The notes beneath the pieces were generated by a model. It was not told the DNA's origin, did no database searches, and worked only from the letters and a program-made list of their open reading frames with translations. Below are positions 1 through 5,243 of a stretch of DNA of 5,528 nt, one piece after another; positions within the stretch are counted from its first letter, which is position 1; the number at the start of each line of letters is the position of its first letter. Source of the DNA: Thermaerobacter marianensis (GTDB lineage Bacteria; Bacillota; Sulfobacillia; DYIH01); the NCBI GenBank assembly GCA_020723785.1, contig DYIH01000119.1, forward strand, positions 1-5,528. Direction: 5' to 3'. A program made the translations under genes and the position numbers.

Positions 1-192
1 TGGGCCGAAAATCAGCGAGTGCGCGATGCCGTTCACGCCGCCGAGGCCGCGCTGGCTGGCCGGGGCCGCATCCTGGTCCGCCCCTCGGGCACCGAGCCGC
101 TGATCCGCATCATGGTGGAGGGCGAGGATGCCGACGCGGTCCGCACACTGGCCGAGGACCTGGCCGGCGTGCTGCGTCGGGAACTGAATTGA
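1..192 (+). CDS. glmM: Phosphoglucosamine mutase GlmM, C-terminal end (5' truncated by window)
   Basis: GlmM interconverts glucosamine-6-phosphate and glucosamine-1-phosphate in the cytoplasm, the step after GlmS on the way to UDP-GlcNAc and peptidoglycan. Only the last 63 codons are present, reading in frame from base 1 to a TGA at 190-192. They carry the domain 4 signature of the alpha-D-phosphohexomutase family: GRILVRPSGTEPLIRIMVEG at about residues 22-41 of the fragment, where the RPSGTEP loop binds the substrate phosphate. An alpha helix rich in Ala, Glu and Leu follows and ends the protein, as is normal for GlmM. The same loop occurs in phosphomannomutases, but RIMVEG and the glmS gene directly downstream on the same strand favour GlmM. 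The active-site serine and metal-binding domains lie off the left edge, so they cannot be checked. Confidence 0.93.
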   Translation, partial: WAENQRVRDAVHAAEAALAGRGRILVRPSGTEPLIRIMVEGEDADAVRTLAEDLAGVLRRELN

Positions 193-253
193 CCCGGGGG
201 CCCTGCGCGGGATGAGCGTCGGCCACGATCGTTTACCCGGAGGGCCTTGCGAT

Positions 254-293
254 GGGGCCTTGGGTACATCCCCCTTCTTGGGGGGATGGCCCC
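254..293 (+). other. Stem-loop 1 in glmS leader
   Basis: The inner stem CATCCCCC (267-274) pairs with GGGGGATG (281-288) around a six-base loop. An outer stem GGGGCC (254-259) can pair with GGCCCC (288-293), sharing or giving up the terminal G. The result is a strong GC hairpin with a bulged left side. A C run follows rather than a T run, so Rho-independent termination is unlikely. It could be an RNA stability element at the glmM 3' end or part of a leader regulatory fold. Confidence 0.45.
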
Positions 294-302
294 CCCACCG
301 CG

Positions 303-332
303 CATGGGTGGTTAAGTACCTCACCACCCATG
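303..332 (+). other. Stem-loop 2 in glmS leader (perfect 10-bp stem)
   Basis: CATGGGTGGT (303-312) is perfectly complementary to ACCACCCATG (323-332), with a ten-base loop (TAAGTACCTC). Ten uninterrupted pairs in a short intergenic region is more than expected by chance. The symmetry would also suit a DNA operator, but the ten-base loop that is not itself symmetric fits RNA better. No T run follows. Confidence 0.5.
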
Positions 333-359
333 GTCCAGAGGCGATGGCGGATCCCGTCT

Positions 360-378
360 GGTGGCGCGAACCGCCGCC
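360..378 (+). other. Stem-loop 3 in glmS leader, with alternative pairing
   Basis: GGTGGCG (360-366) pairs with CGCCGCC (372-378), including one G-U pair, around the loop CGAAC. Bases 360-361 also belong to TCTGG (357-361), which can pair with CCAGA (335-339), so the two folds exclude each other. Mutually exclusive pairing is what a switching leader would need, but short GC-rich repeats like these also arise by chance in such DNA. Confidence 0.3.
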
Positions 379-420
379 GATGGATTATAACTTGAATGCA
401 GGGATATGGTCGATCGAGGA

Positions 421-428
421 AGGGGAGG
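421..428 (+). promoter_or_regulatory. glmS ribosome binding site
   Basis: AGGGGAGG lies seven bases upstream of ATG 436. This spacing, together with the need for Cys at position 2 after Met removal, fixes the glmS start at 436 rather than at the in-frame upstream ATG at 406. Confidence 0.85.
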
Positions 429-435
429 CGCGCCC

Positions 436-2298
436 ATGTGCGGCATCGTGGGATATATAGGTGAGCGGAACGCCGTCGACGTCCTGGTCGACAGCTTGAA
501 GCGGCTGGAGTACCGGGGCTACGACTCGGCCGGCGTGGCCGTCTGCCCCGACGGCCGCAGCGCCCACGCCGCCCACGCCGACGGGCGGGTGGACATCCGC
601 AAGACGGCGGGCCGCCTGTCGCGGCTGGAGGACGTCCTGCGCCAGGAGCCCCTGGCGCCGGCGCCCGTCGGCATCGGCCACACCCGCTGGGCGACCCACG
701 GCCGGCCAGCCGACCACAACGCCCACCCCCACACCGACGAAAACCAGGAATTCATCGTCGTCCACAACGGGATCATCGAGAACTTCGCCCAGCTCAAGCG
801 CTGGCTTGCCGAGCAGGGGCACGTGTTCCAAACGGAGACCGACACCGAGGTCGTTCCCCACCTCATCCGCCACTTCTACCGCGGCGATCTGGTTGCCGCC
901 GTCCGCGAGGCCGTCGCCCACCTCAAGGGGGCTTACGCCCTGGGGATCATGTCGCCCCGCGAACCGGACAAGCTGATCGCCGTCAAGCAGGCCAGCCCGC
1001 TGATCATCGGCCTGGGAGAGGGCGAGAACTTCATCGCCTCCGACATCCCCGCCGTGCTCCAGTACACCCGGCGGTTCTACGTCCTCGACGAGGGCGAGAT
1101 GGCCATCCTCACCCGCGACGGCGTCCAGGTTACCGACCTGACCGGCCGCCCCGTCGAAAAAAAGGTTACCGAGGTAACCTGGAACGCCGAGCAGGCCGAG
1201 AAAGGCGGCTTCCCCCACTTCATGCTCAAGGAGATCTTCGAGCAGCCCAGGGCCATCCTGGACACGATGCGCGGCCGCATCGACTGGGAACACGGTCGCG
1301 TCGTCCTGGACGAGGTGGCGCTGACGCCCGACCAGGTGCGCCGTTTCGAGAAGGTGGCCGTGGTGGCCTGCGGCACCGCCCACCACGCCGGGCTGGTCGG
1401 CAAGGCCCTCATCGAACGCTGGGCGCGCCTCCCCGTCGAGGCCGACGTCGCCTCCGAGTTCCGCTACCGCAACCCGCTGGTCGACGACCGCACCCTGGTC
1501 CTGGTCATCAGCCAGTCCGGGGAGACAGCCGACACCCTGGCCGGCCTCCGCGAGGCCAAGGCCCGTGGCGCCCGCATCGTCGCCGTGACCAACGTGGTCG
1601 GCAGCTCGGTGGCCCGGGAGGCCGACGACGTGATCTACACCTGGGCCGGGCCGGAGATCGCCGTGGCCTCCACCAAGGCCTACGTCACCCAGCTCGTCGC
1701 CCTCACCCTGCTGGCCCTCTACCTGGCCCAGTTCCGCGGCACCATGGACGTGGCCGAGCGCCACGCCGTCCTGAGGGAACTCAAGCTGCTCCCGCGCAAG
1801 GCCGAGGCGATGCTGGCCCGGGCCGGGCGGATGGAGGCCCTGGCCAGGGAGGTTTCCCGCTGGCACGACGCCTTCTTCATCGGCCGCGGCCTGGACTACG
1901 CCGTGGCCATGGAGGGGCAGCTCAAGCTCAAGGAGATCTCCTACATCCACGCCGAGGCCTACGCCGCCGGCGAACTCAAGCACGGCACCCTGGCCCTCGT
2001 CGACGAAGGGGTCCCGGTGGTCGCCCTGGCCACCCAGCCCGCCCTGCGTGAAAAGATGCTCTCCAACATCATCGAGGTCAAGGCCCGCGGCGCCCGGGTC
2101 TTCGCCCTGATCCGGGAGGGTGACGTGGAGGTGGCCGCCCATGTGGACGAGGCGCTCACCCTGCCTTCGGTGCACCCCTGCCTGGCGCCGGTGCTGGCCG
2201 TCATCCCCCTGCAGCTCCTGGCCTATTACGCCGCCGTCGCCCGCGGCACCGACGTCGACAAGCCGCGGAACCTCGCCAAGAGCGTAACGGTGGAATAG
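436..2298 (+). CDS. glmS: Glutamine--fructose-6-phosphate aminotransferase (isomerizing), GlmS
   Basis: GlmS makes glucosamine-6-phosphate from fructose-6-phosphate and glutamine, the committed step of amino-sugar synthesis, in the cytoplasm. The 620-aa product is slightly longer than the usual 600-610. The N-terminal class II glutaminase domain (about 1-235) begins MCGIVGYIG, with Cys2 as the nucleophile. It also has HTRWATHG (82-89), HNGIIENF (110-117) and TDTEV (135-139). Two SIS sugar-isomerase domains follow. The first has ACGTAHHAG (311-319), SQSGETADT (359-367) and the ASTKAY block (411-416). The second has the KLKEISYIHAEAYAAGELKHG block (497-517), and the C-terminal tail ends DKPRNLAKSVTVE, the usual active-site lysine loop. 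The motif usually read as ACGTSYHAG is ACGTAHHAG here, with Ser replaced by Ala and Tyr by His. All other catalytic motifs look intact, so the enzyme should be active. It lies 243 bp downstream of glmM. Confidence 0.98.
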   Translation: MCGIVGYIGERNAVDVLVDSLKRLEYRGYDSAGVAVCPDGRSAHAAHADGRVDIRKTAGRLSRLEDVLRQEPLAPAPVGIGHTRWATHGRPADHNAHPHTDENQEFIVVHNGIIENFAQLKRWLAEQGHVFQTETDTEVVPHLIRHFYRGDLVAAVREAVAHLKGAYALGIMSPREPDKLIAVKQASPLIIGLGEGENFIASDIPAVLQYTRRFYVLDEGEMAILTRDGVQVTDLTGRPVEKKVTEVTWNAEQAEKGGFPHFMLKEIFEQPRAILDTMRGRIDWEHGRVVLDEVALTPDQVRRFEKVAVVACGTAHHAGLVGKALIERWARLPVEADVASEFRYRNPLVDDRTLVLVISQSGETADTLAGLREAKARGARIVAVTNVVGSSVAREADDVIYTWAGPEIAVASTKAYVTQLVALTLLALYLAQFRGTMDVAERHAVLRELKLLPRKAEAMLARAGRMEALAREVSRWHDAFFIGRGLDYAVAMEGQLKLKEISYIHAEAYAAGELKHGTLALVDEGVPVVALATQPALREKMLSNIIEVKARGARVFALIREGDVEVAAHVDEALTLPSVHPCLAPVLAVIPLQLLAYYAAVARGTDVDKPRNLAKSVTVE

Positions 2299-2308
2299 CC
2301 TCTACTGA

Positions 2309-2351
2309 CTGAAACACCGAGAAGCGCAGCGCTTCACCCGACGGGTTTCAG
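2309..2351. terminator. Nested inverted repeat between convergent genes, candidate bidirectional terminator
   Basis: Just after the glmS stop, CTGAAAC (2309-2315) is complementary to GTTTCAG (2345-2351). Inside it, GAAGCG (2321-2326) pairs with CGCTTC (2330-2335) around a three-base loop. The structure overlaps the stop codon of the opposite-strand membrane protein gene. Position and symmetry suit a terminator shared by two converging transcripts. There is no proper T run on either side (only a TTT on each strand), so it could instead protect RNA 3' ends. Confidence 0.4.
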
Positions 2352-3614
2352 CCTCATCACCCTATAGACATGATACAGCAGTACGGCCGGCAGCAAGGGG
2401 AGGGGCGCGCTGAACAAAAAGGCCAGCAGGTAGCCTGCGCGCCCTGGGAGGCCCAGCCCGGCGGCGTACAGGGAGAAGACCATCCCCGCCACGCACCAGA
2501 CGAGCGCGGCCGTAAGCCGGGCCGTGCCGTCACCCGGCTCCGGATGCTTGCCGGTTCGGGTCCCCAGGATTATCAGCGCCGTGAGCGCGGTTGAGACGAA
2601 ACCCAGCAGCGTGGCGTGGAGGTCCGCCACGACCAGGGGACGGTGGCCCATGAGTTCGGCGAAAACAGGCAGGGAGCGGAAGGGCTGCGCGGCTCCCTTG
2701 AGCGCGAGGAACAGTATGGCGGCATTCAGCAGAACCCCGGACGTCGGGGGCAGTTTTTCACGGGCCGGCGAGGCCCACAGCGCGCGCGCCAGGAGGAGGT
2801 AGGAGGCGCCGAGGATCAGCCCCGCCACGATCGACGGATAGCCCAACCAGCCCGGTACCATCGCCCGGTATTCGGGGGGCAGCGCGTTGAGCGAGGCGGG
2901 CAAGGTGAAGATGGCCAGCAGGGGCAGGTGGGCTTGGAAAGCGCGGTGCAAGCCATGTACGCCCGCGTTCCCGGTCAAACCCTTCAGGGTATGCAGCAGG
3001 ACGCCCAGGATGCCCAGGGTGTACCACCCGTAAGAGAAATTGAACACGAACCAGACTATCGACAGTTCCCGGAAGAACTCACCTCCCACGTGGGTTGCGG
3101 CCCACGCGCTGGCCGCCCAGGTTCCCAGGGAAGAGATGAAGAGATAGGCGACGGCCGCGAGGACGTATCTCCCCTCCAGCGTGCGCCCGGCTTCCCTGCG
3201 GGCGGGTCCCCTGGAAGATAGGAAGATGAAGACGTACCACGTCACGGCGTTGAGGGCGGAGAAGAAGATGGAGGCGCCGGAATAGCCGCTTCTGGCAAAG
3301 GTGACGAAGGCGCCCGCGGAGGAAACGACCACGGGCACCAGGTGCCACACGACGAGCGCGGCGGGCGTCCCCCTCTTCGCCCCCTGGGCGTCGCTCTCGC
3401 CGTATGCCATCCGGTACATAAGGGCCATGAGGGCCAGCGTGCTCCACCCGAAATAAGCGACGTGAGAATGGGCGTGGACCAGGTTCCCGAAATCGTAGGC
3501 GCCGAGTATCGACGGCCATATGAAGGAGGCCCTCAGGTATACTCCCGCTCCGGCGATCATGAGGAAAAACGCTGCGCTGACGAGGAAAAAGAAATTTATC
3601 ATCGGTGTAAGCAT
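2334..3614 (-). CDS. Polytopic membrane protein, NnrS / heme-copper oxidase subunit I-like
   Basis: The 426-aa product is almost entirely hydrophobic, with about 11-12 likely membrane helices and short charged loops (around 72-83, 135-149, 282-290 and 352-366). The motif HAHSHVAYFGW (47-57) opens the second helix. It resembles the WHAHEMLFGF block of NnrS proteins and the His-containing helices of heme-copper oxidase subunit I. A later block, GHRPLVVADLHATLLGF (323-339), adds His324 and His333. Other histidines near helices are H91, H175, H208, H220, H223 and H229. I recall uncharacterised membrane proteins, for example in Bacteroidetes, with the same HAHSH...GW and LH..LLGF blocks. Heme or metal binding and a role in NO or nitrogen-oxide metabolism are inferred from the motifs and from the divergent narK-type gene. 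The start is uncertain: ATG at 3614 (MLTPMINFFF) and ATG at 3602 (MINFFF) are both plausible, and neither has a strong ribosome binding site; GGACGG lies 11 bases before 3614. The reading frame stays open upstream, but that part is antisense to the transporter and not protein-like. Confidence 0.85.
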   Translation of the reverse strand: MLTPMINFFFLVSAAFFLMIAGAGVYLRASFIWPSILGAYDFGNLVHAHSHVAYFGWSTLALMALMYRMAYGESDAQGAKRGTPAALVVWHLVPVVVSSAGAFVTFARSGYSGASIFFSALNAVTWYVFIFLSSRGPARREAGRTLEGRYVLAAVAYLFISSLGTWAASAWAATHVGGEFFRELSIVWFVFNFSYGWYTLGILGVLLHTLKGLTGNAGVHGLHRAFQAHLPLLAIFTLPASLNALPPEYRAMVPGWLGYPSIVAGLILGASYLLLARALWASPAREKLPPTSGVLLNAAILFLALKGAAQPFRSLPVFAELMGHRPLVVADLHATLLGFVSTALTALIILGTRTGKHPEPGDGTARLTAALVWCVAGMVFSLYAAGLGLPGRAGYLLAFLFSAPLPLLPAVLLYHVYRVMRLKPVG

Positions 3615-3741
3615 AACAAAAGGCGCCGTCCATTGCAGGCCGTTGCGGTGGAAACCTCGGCTGGTCTGCCGTCCTCTTGGTCTGAACGCTCGCCGGTATG
3701 GACAAGCTATAGGTAGAATCCATAGGGGGGTGGATACCGCT
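3615..3741. promoter_or_regulatory. Divergent promoter region with inverted repeat
   Basis: These 127 bp separate two divergently transcribed genes and must hold promoters for both unless transcription comes from far away. The segment nearest the transporter is less GC-rich and contains TATAGG (3708-3713) and TAGAAT (3714-3719), possible -10 boxes, but I see no matching -35 hexamer. The inverted repeat TATGGA (3697-3702) / TCCATA (3719-3724) with a 16-base spacer flanks these boxes and could be an operator. I found no FNR-type TTGAT-N4-ATCAA site. Confidence 0.35.
3724..3733 (+). promoter_or_regulatory. Ribosome binding site of the NarK-type gene
   Basis: AGGGGGGTGG ends eight bases before ATG 3742. 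It overlaps the alternative GTG 3730 codon, which argues against that start. Confidence 0.6.
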
Positions 3742-4977
3742 ATGGTTTCCGGGTCGACGTTCTTGCGGTCCGGCCACGCGCCGACGCTGCTGCTCGCCTT
3801 TTTGTATTTCGACGTCAGTTTCATGGTCTGGGTCGTCAACGGGGCAATGGCGCCGTTCATCAGCGACGACCTGGGCCTGACCGCGGCGCAGAAGGGCCTG
3901 ATGGTGTCGGTGCCGGTGCTGGCCGGGGGGTTGTTGCGTATCCCCCTCGGCTTCCTGGCCGAGGTGTGGGGCCGCAAGAACGCGGCGATGCTGGGCATGG
4001 TCCTGACCGTCCTGAGCCTGTTGTACGGGTGGAGATTTGCCGATTCGTACTCGGAGGTGCTGATCATGGGCGGCATGCTCGGCGTGGCCGGCGCCAGCTT
4101 CGCCGTTGCCTTGCCGCTTGGTTCCGGCTGGTTCCCGCCCCGATACCAGGGCCTGGCGATGGGCATCGCCGGCGCGGGCAACAGCGGCACCGTCCTGGCC
4201 GGGCTCTTCGCCCCGCCGCTCGCCCAGCGATACGGTTGGGCGAACGTCTATGCCCTCGTCGCCATACCGGTGCTGGCCGTGCTGGTGGCGATGGCCCTCC
4301 TGGCCAAGGAGCCGCCCGACCGGCCGGCCCGCAGGCGGATGGCCGATTATCTCAAGATCTTCGTCGAGACCGATCTTTGGGTCTTCAACGTCCTGTACTG
4401 GGTGACCTTCGGCGGGTTCGTCGGCTTCTCCAGCTTCCTGCCGACCTTTTTCCGCGACCAGTACGCCCTCGACAAGGTGCGTGCCGGCCAGTTCATGATC
4501 GTCGTGGCTCTTACAGCCAGCGCCGTGCGCGTCCTCGGCGGCTTTCTCTCCGACCGGGTGGGCGGCATCAACGTCCTGAAAGTCCTGTACCTCCTGATCG
4601 CGGTCACCGCGCTCCTGGCCGCCTGGCTGCCGCCCCTGCCCCTCATGCTCGTCGTGCTCTTCTTCATGGCCGTCGGCATGGGAGCAGGCAATGGGGCCGT
4701 TTTCCAGCTCCTGCCGTTCCGGTGGCCGCAGGCCAAGGCCATCGCCACCGGGGTGGTCGGGGAGTTCGGCGCCCTGGGGGGCGCCTTCATTCCCGCGTTT
4801 ATGGGCCTGGCCAAGGAAAGTACCGGTTCCTTCGCCGGCGGGTTTCGGATATACGCGGCCAGCGCGGTCATCGCCTGGCTGCTCCTGCTGTGGGCCGCCC
4901 GCATCTGGACCCGGCGGTGGATCGGCGAGGGTGGGCGCGCCCGGACGGGCGAGCGGGACCTCGATCCCGTCCGGTGA
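3742..4977 (+). CDS. NarK-type nitrate/nitrite transporter (major facilitator superfamily)
   Basis: This inner-membrane carrier of 411 aa with about 12 helices belongs to the nitrate/nitrite porter family, which moves nitrate in, by proton symport or in exchange for nitrite. Visible hallmarks: LRIPLGFLAEVWGRK (65-79), which combines the substrate-binding arginine of helix 2 (R66) with MFS motif A; the first nitrate signature GIAGAGNSGTVLAG (141-154); TFGGFVGFSSFLPTFF (222-237); a second conserved arginine in SAVRVLGGFLSDR (260-272, R263); and the GVVGEFGALGGAFIP block (337-351), equivalent to the second nitrate signature. Both arginines are known to bind the anion in E. coli NarK. I chose ATG 3742 because AGGGGGGTGG lies just upstream and the hydrophobic protein starts here; GTG 3730 would add four residues. 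An in-frame extension back to 3520 runs through the divergent gene and is not protein-like. It could serve nitrate respiration or assimilation; the Rieske neighbour favours respiration. Which ion it carries cannot be told from sequence. Confidence 0.93.
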   Translation: MVSGSTFLRSGHAPTLLLAFLYFDVSFMVWVVNGAMAPFISDDLGLTAAQKGLMVSVPVLAGGLLRIPLGFLAEVWGRKNAAMLGMVLTVLSLLYGWRFADSYSEVLIMGGMLGVAGASFAVALPLGSGWFPPRYQGLAMGIAGAGNSGTVLAGLFAPPLAQRYGWANVYALVAIPVLAVLVAMALLAKEPPDRPARRRMADYLKIFVETDLWVFNVLYWVTFGGFVGFSSFLPTFFRDQYALDKVRAGQFMIVVALTASAVRVLGGFLSDRVGGINVLKVLYLLIAVTALLAAWLPPLPLMLVVLFFMAVGMGAGNGAVFQLLPFRWPQAKAIATGVVGEFGALGGAFIPAFMGLAKESTGSFAGGFRIYAASAVIAWLLLLWAARIWTRRWIGEGGRARTGERDLDPVR

Positions 4978-4990
4978 GGGGGAACCCCCT
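4977..4990. terminator. Small hairpin at convergent gene ends
   Basis: AGGGG (4977-4981) pairs with CCCCT (4986-4990) around GAAC, beginning at the last base of the transporter stop codon. It lies in the 56-bp gap between converging genes. The stem is only five pairs and there is no T run, so this is a weak terminator candidate. I see nothing else in the gap. Confidence 0.25.
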
Positions 4991-5033
4991 ACACCAACCA
5001 TGTGCCGGTGGCCCTCATCGGTTCCTGCGCCTG

Positions 5034-5243
5034 TCACGCCGGCGGGACGCGTTGGTACACGAACCAGGCGAGCACGACCAGGGCCAGCGACCCGACGACG
5101 GGGGGCAGGACCTCGCCGTAGAAGCCCCAGACCAGGCGGTTCAGGGCCACCTGCAGTAGCACGACCTGCAACAGCACGATCAGGCCGAGGCTCAGGAGCG
5201 ACCGCAGGCCGGGGTCGGCGTGCGGGTGACGGCTATCGCGCAT
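5034..5243 (-). CDS. Small two-helix membrane protein downstream of Rieske gene
   Basis: The 69-aa product has a short polar, His/Arg-containing N-terminus (MRDSRHPHADPGLRS) and two hydrophobic segments: about 16-38, and about 45-64 ending in YQRVPPA. I do not recognise a named family with certainty. It is very probably real: AGGGGGG lies nine bases before its ATG (5253-5259 on the complementary strand), and that ATG sits inside the end of the Rieske gene, giving an 11-nt overlap that suggests translational coupling. Its size, topology and position suit a membrane anchor or accessory subunit for the Rieske protein or for a larger redox complex encoded off the right edge; this is inference. 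There are no cysteines. The only histidines are H6 and H8, both outside the helices, so it is unlikely to hold a heme within the membrane. Confidence 0.8.
   Translation of the reverse strand: MRDSRHPHADPGLRSLLSLGLIVLLQVVLLQVALNRLVWGFYGEVLPPVVGSLALVVLAWFVYQRVPPA

Larger units (their letters stand above)
193..435 (+). promoter_or_regulatory. glmM-glmS intergenic region / structured glmS leader
   Basis: This 243-bp stretch holds no convincing gene. It contains three successive inverted repeats, listed separately at 254-293, 303-332 and 360-378, followed by an A+T-richer patch (TATAAC at 386-391) and the glmS ribosome binding site. In many Bacillota the glmS leader carries the glmS ribozyme, which senses glucosamine-6-phosphate. 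I looked for its core (the AGCGCC cleavage-site strand, GACGAGG, TATCGA and TCGGCGGATG segments) and did not find it in order. None of the hairpins is followed by a T run, so they are not textbook intrinsic terminators. A promoter could lie here, since TATAAC resembles a -10 box, but no -35 match sits at the expected distance. Whether glmS is co-transcribed with glmM or has its own control cannot be decided from this sequence. Confidence 0.4.

Noticed and set aside
357..378. T-box-like sequence GGTGGCGCGAACCGCC
   Set aside because: It resembles the GGTGGTACCGCG T-box only with an insertion, has no specifier or terminator architecture around it, and glmS is not a typical T-box target.
193..435. 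glmS ribozyme (glucosamine-6-phosphate riboswitch)
   Set aside because: The conserved core segments AGCGCC, GACGAGG, TATCGA and TCGGCGGATG are not present in order. GATGGCGGATCCC at 343-355 is only a partial likeness.
212..460. Possible small protein or leader peptide upstream of glmS
   Set aside because: It overlaps the hairpins and the glmS start in another frame, has no ribosome binding site at its ATG, and looks like random translation of intergenic DNA.
385..2175. A 596-codon open frame on the minus strand opposite glmS
   Set aside because: It is exactly antisense to a clearly conserved glmS. Its translation is rich in Gly, Asp, Val and His with no fold-like pattern, as expected from the complement of GC-biased codons.
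3615..4190. N-terminal extension of the minus-strand membrane protein up to 4190
   Set aside because: The added residues are antisense to the transporter, polar and Pro/Arg-rich. The hydrophobic family-like sequence begins at MLTPMINFFF.
3079..5037. A 652-codon open frame on the minus strand across the transporter and the membrane protein gene
   Set aside because: The product is low-complexity and charged (Gly, Gln, His, Arg). It overlaps two real genes in shifted frames, so it is a GC-rich shadow.
3966..5159. A plus-strand open frame of about 400 codons overlapping the NarK-type gene
   Set aside because: It is the +2 shadow of the transporter: Arg/Gly-rich, with no membrane segments and no family motif.
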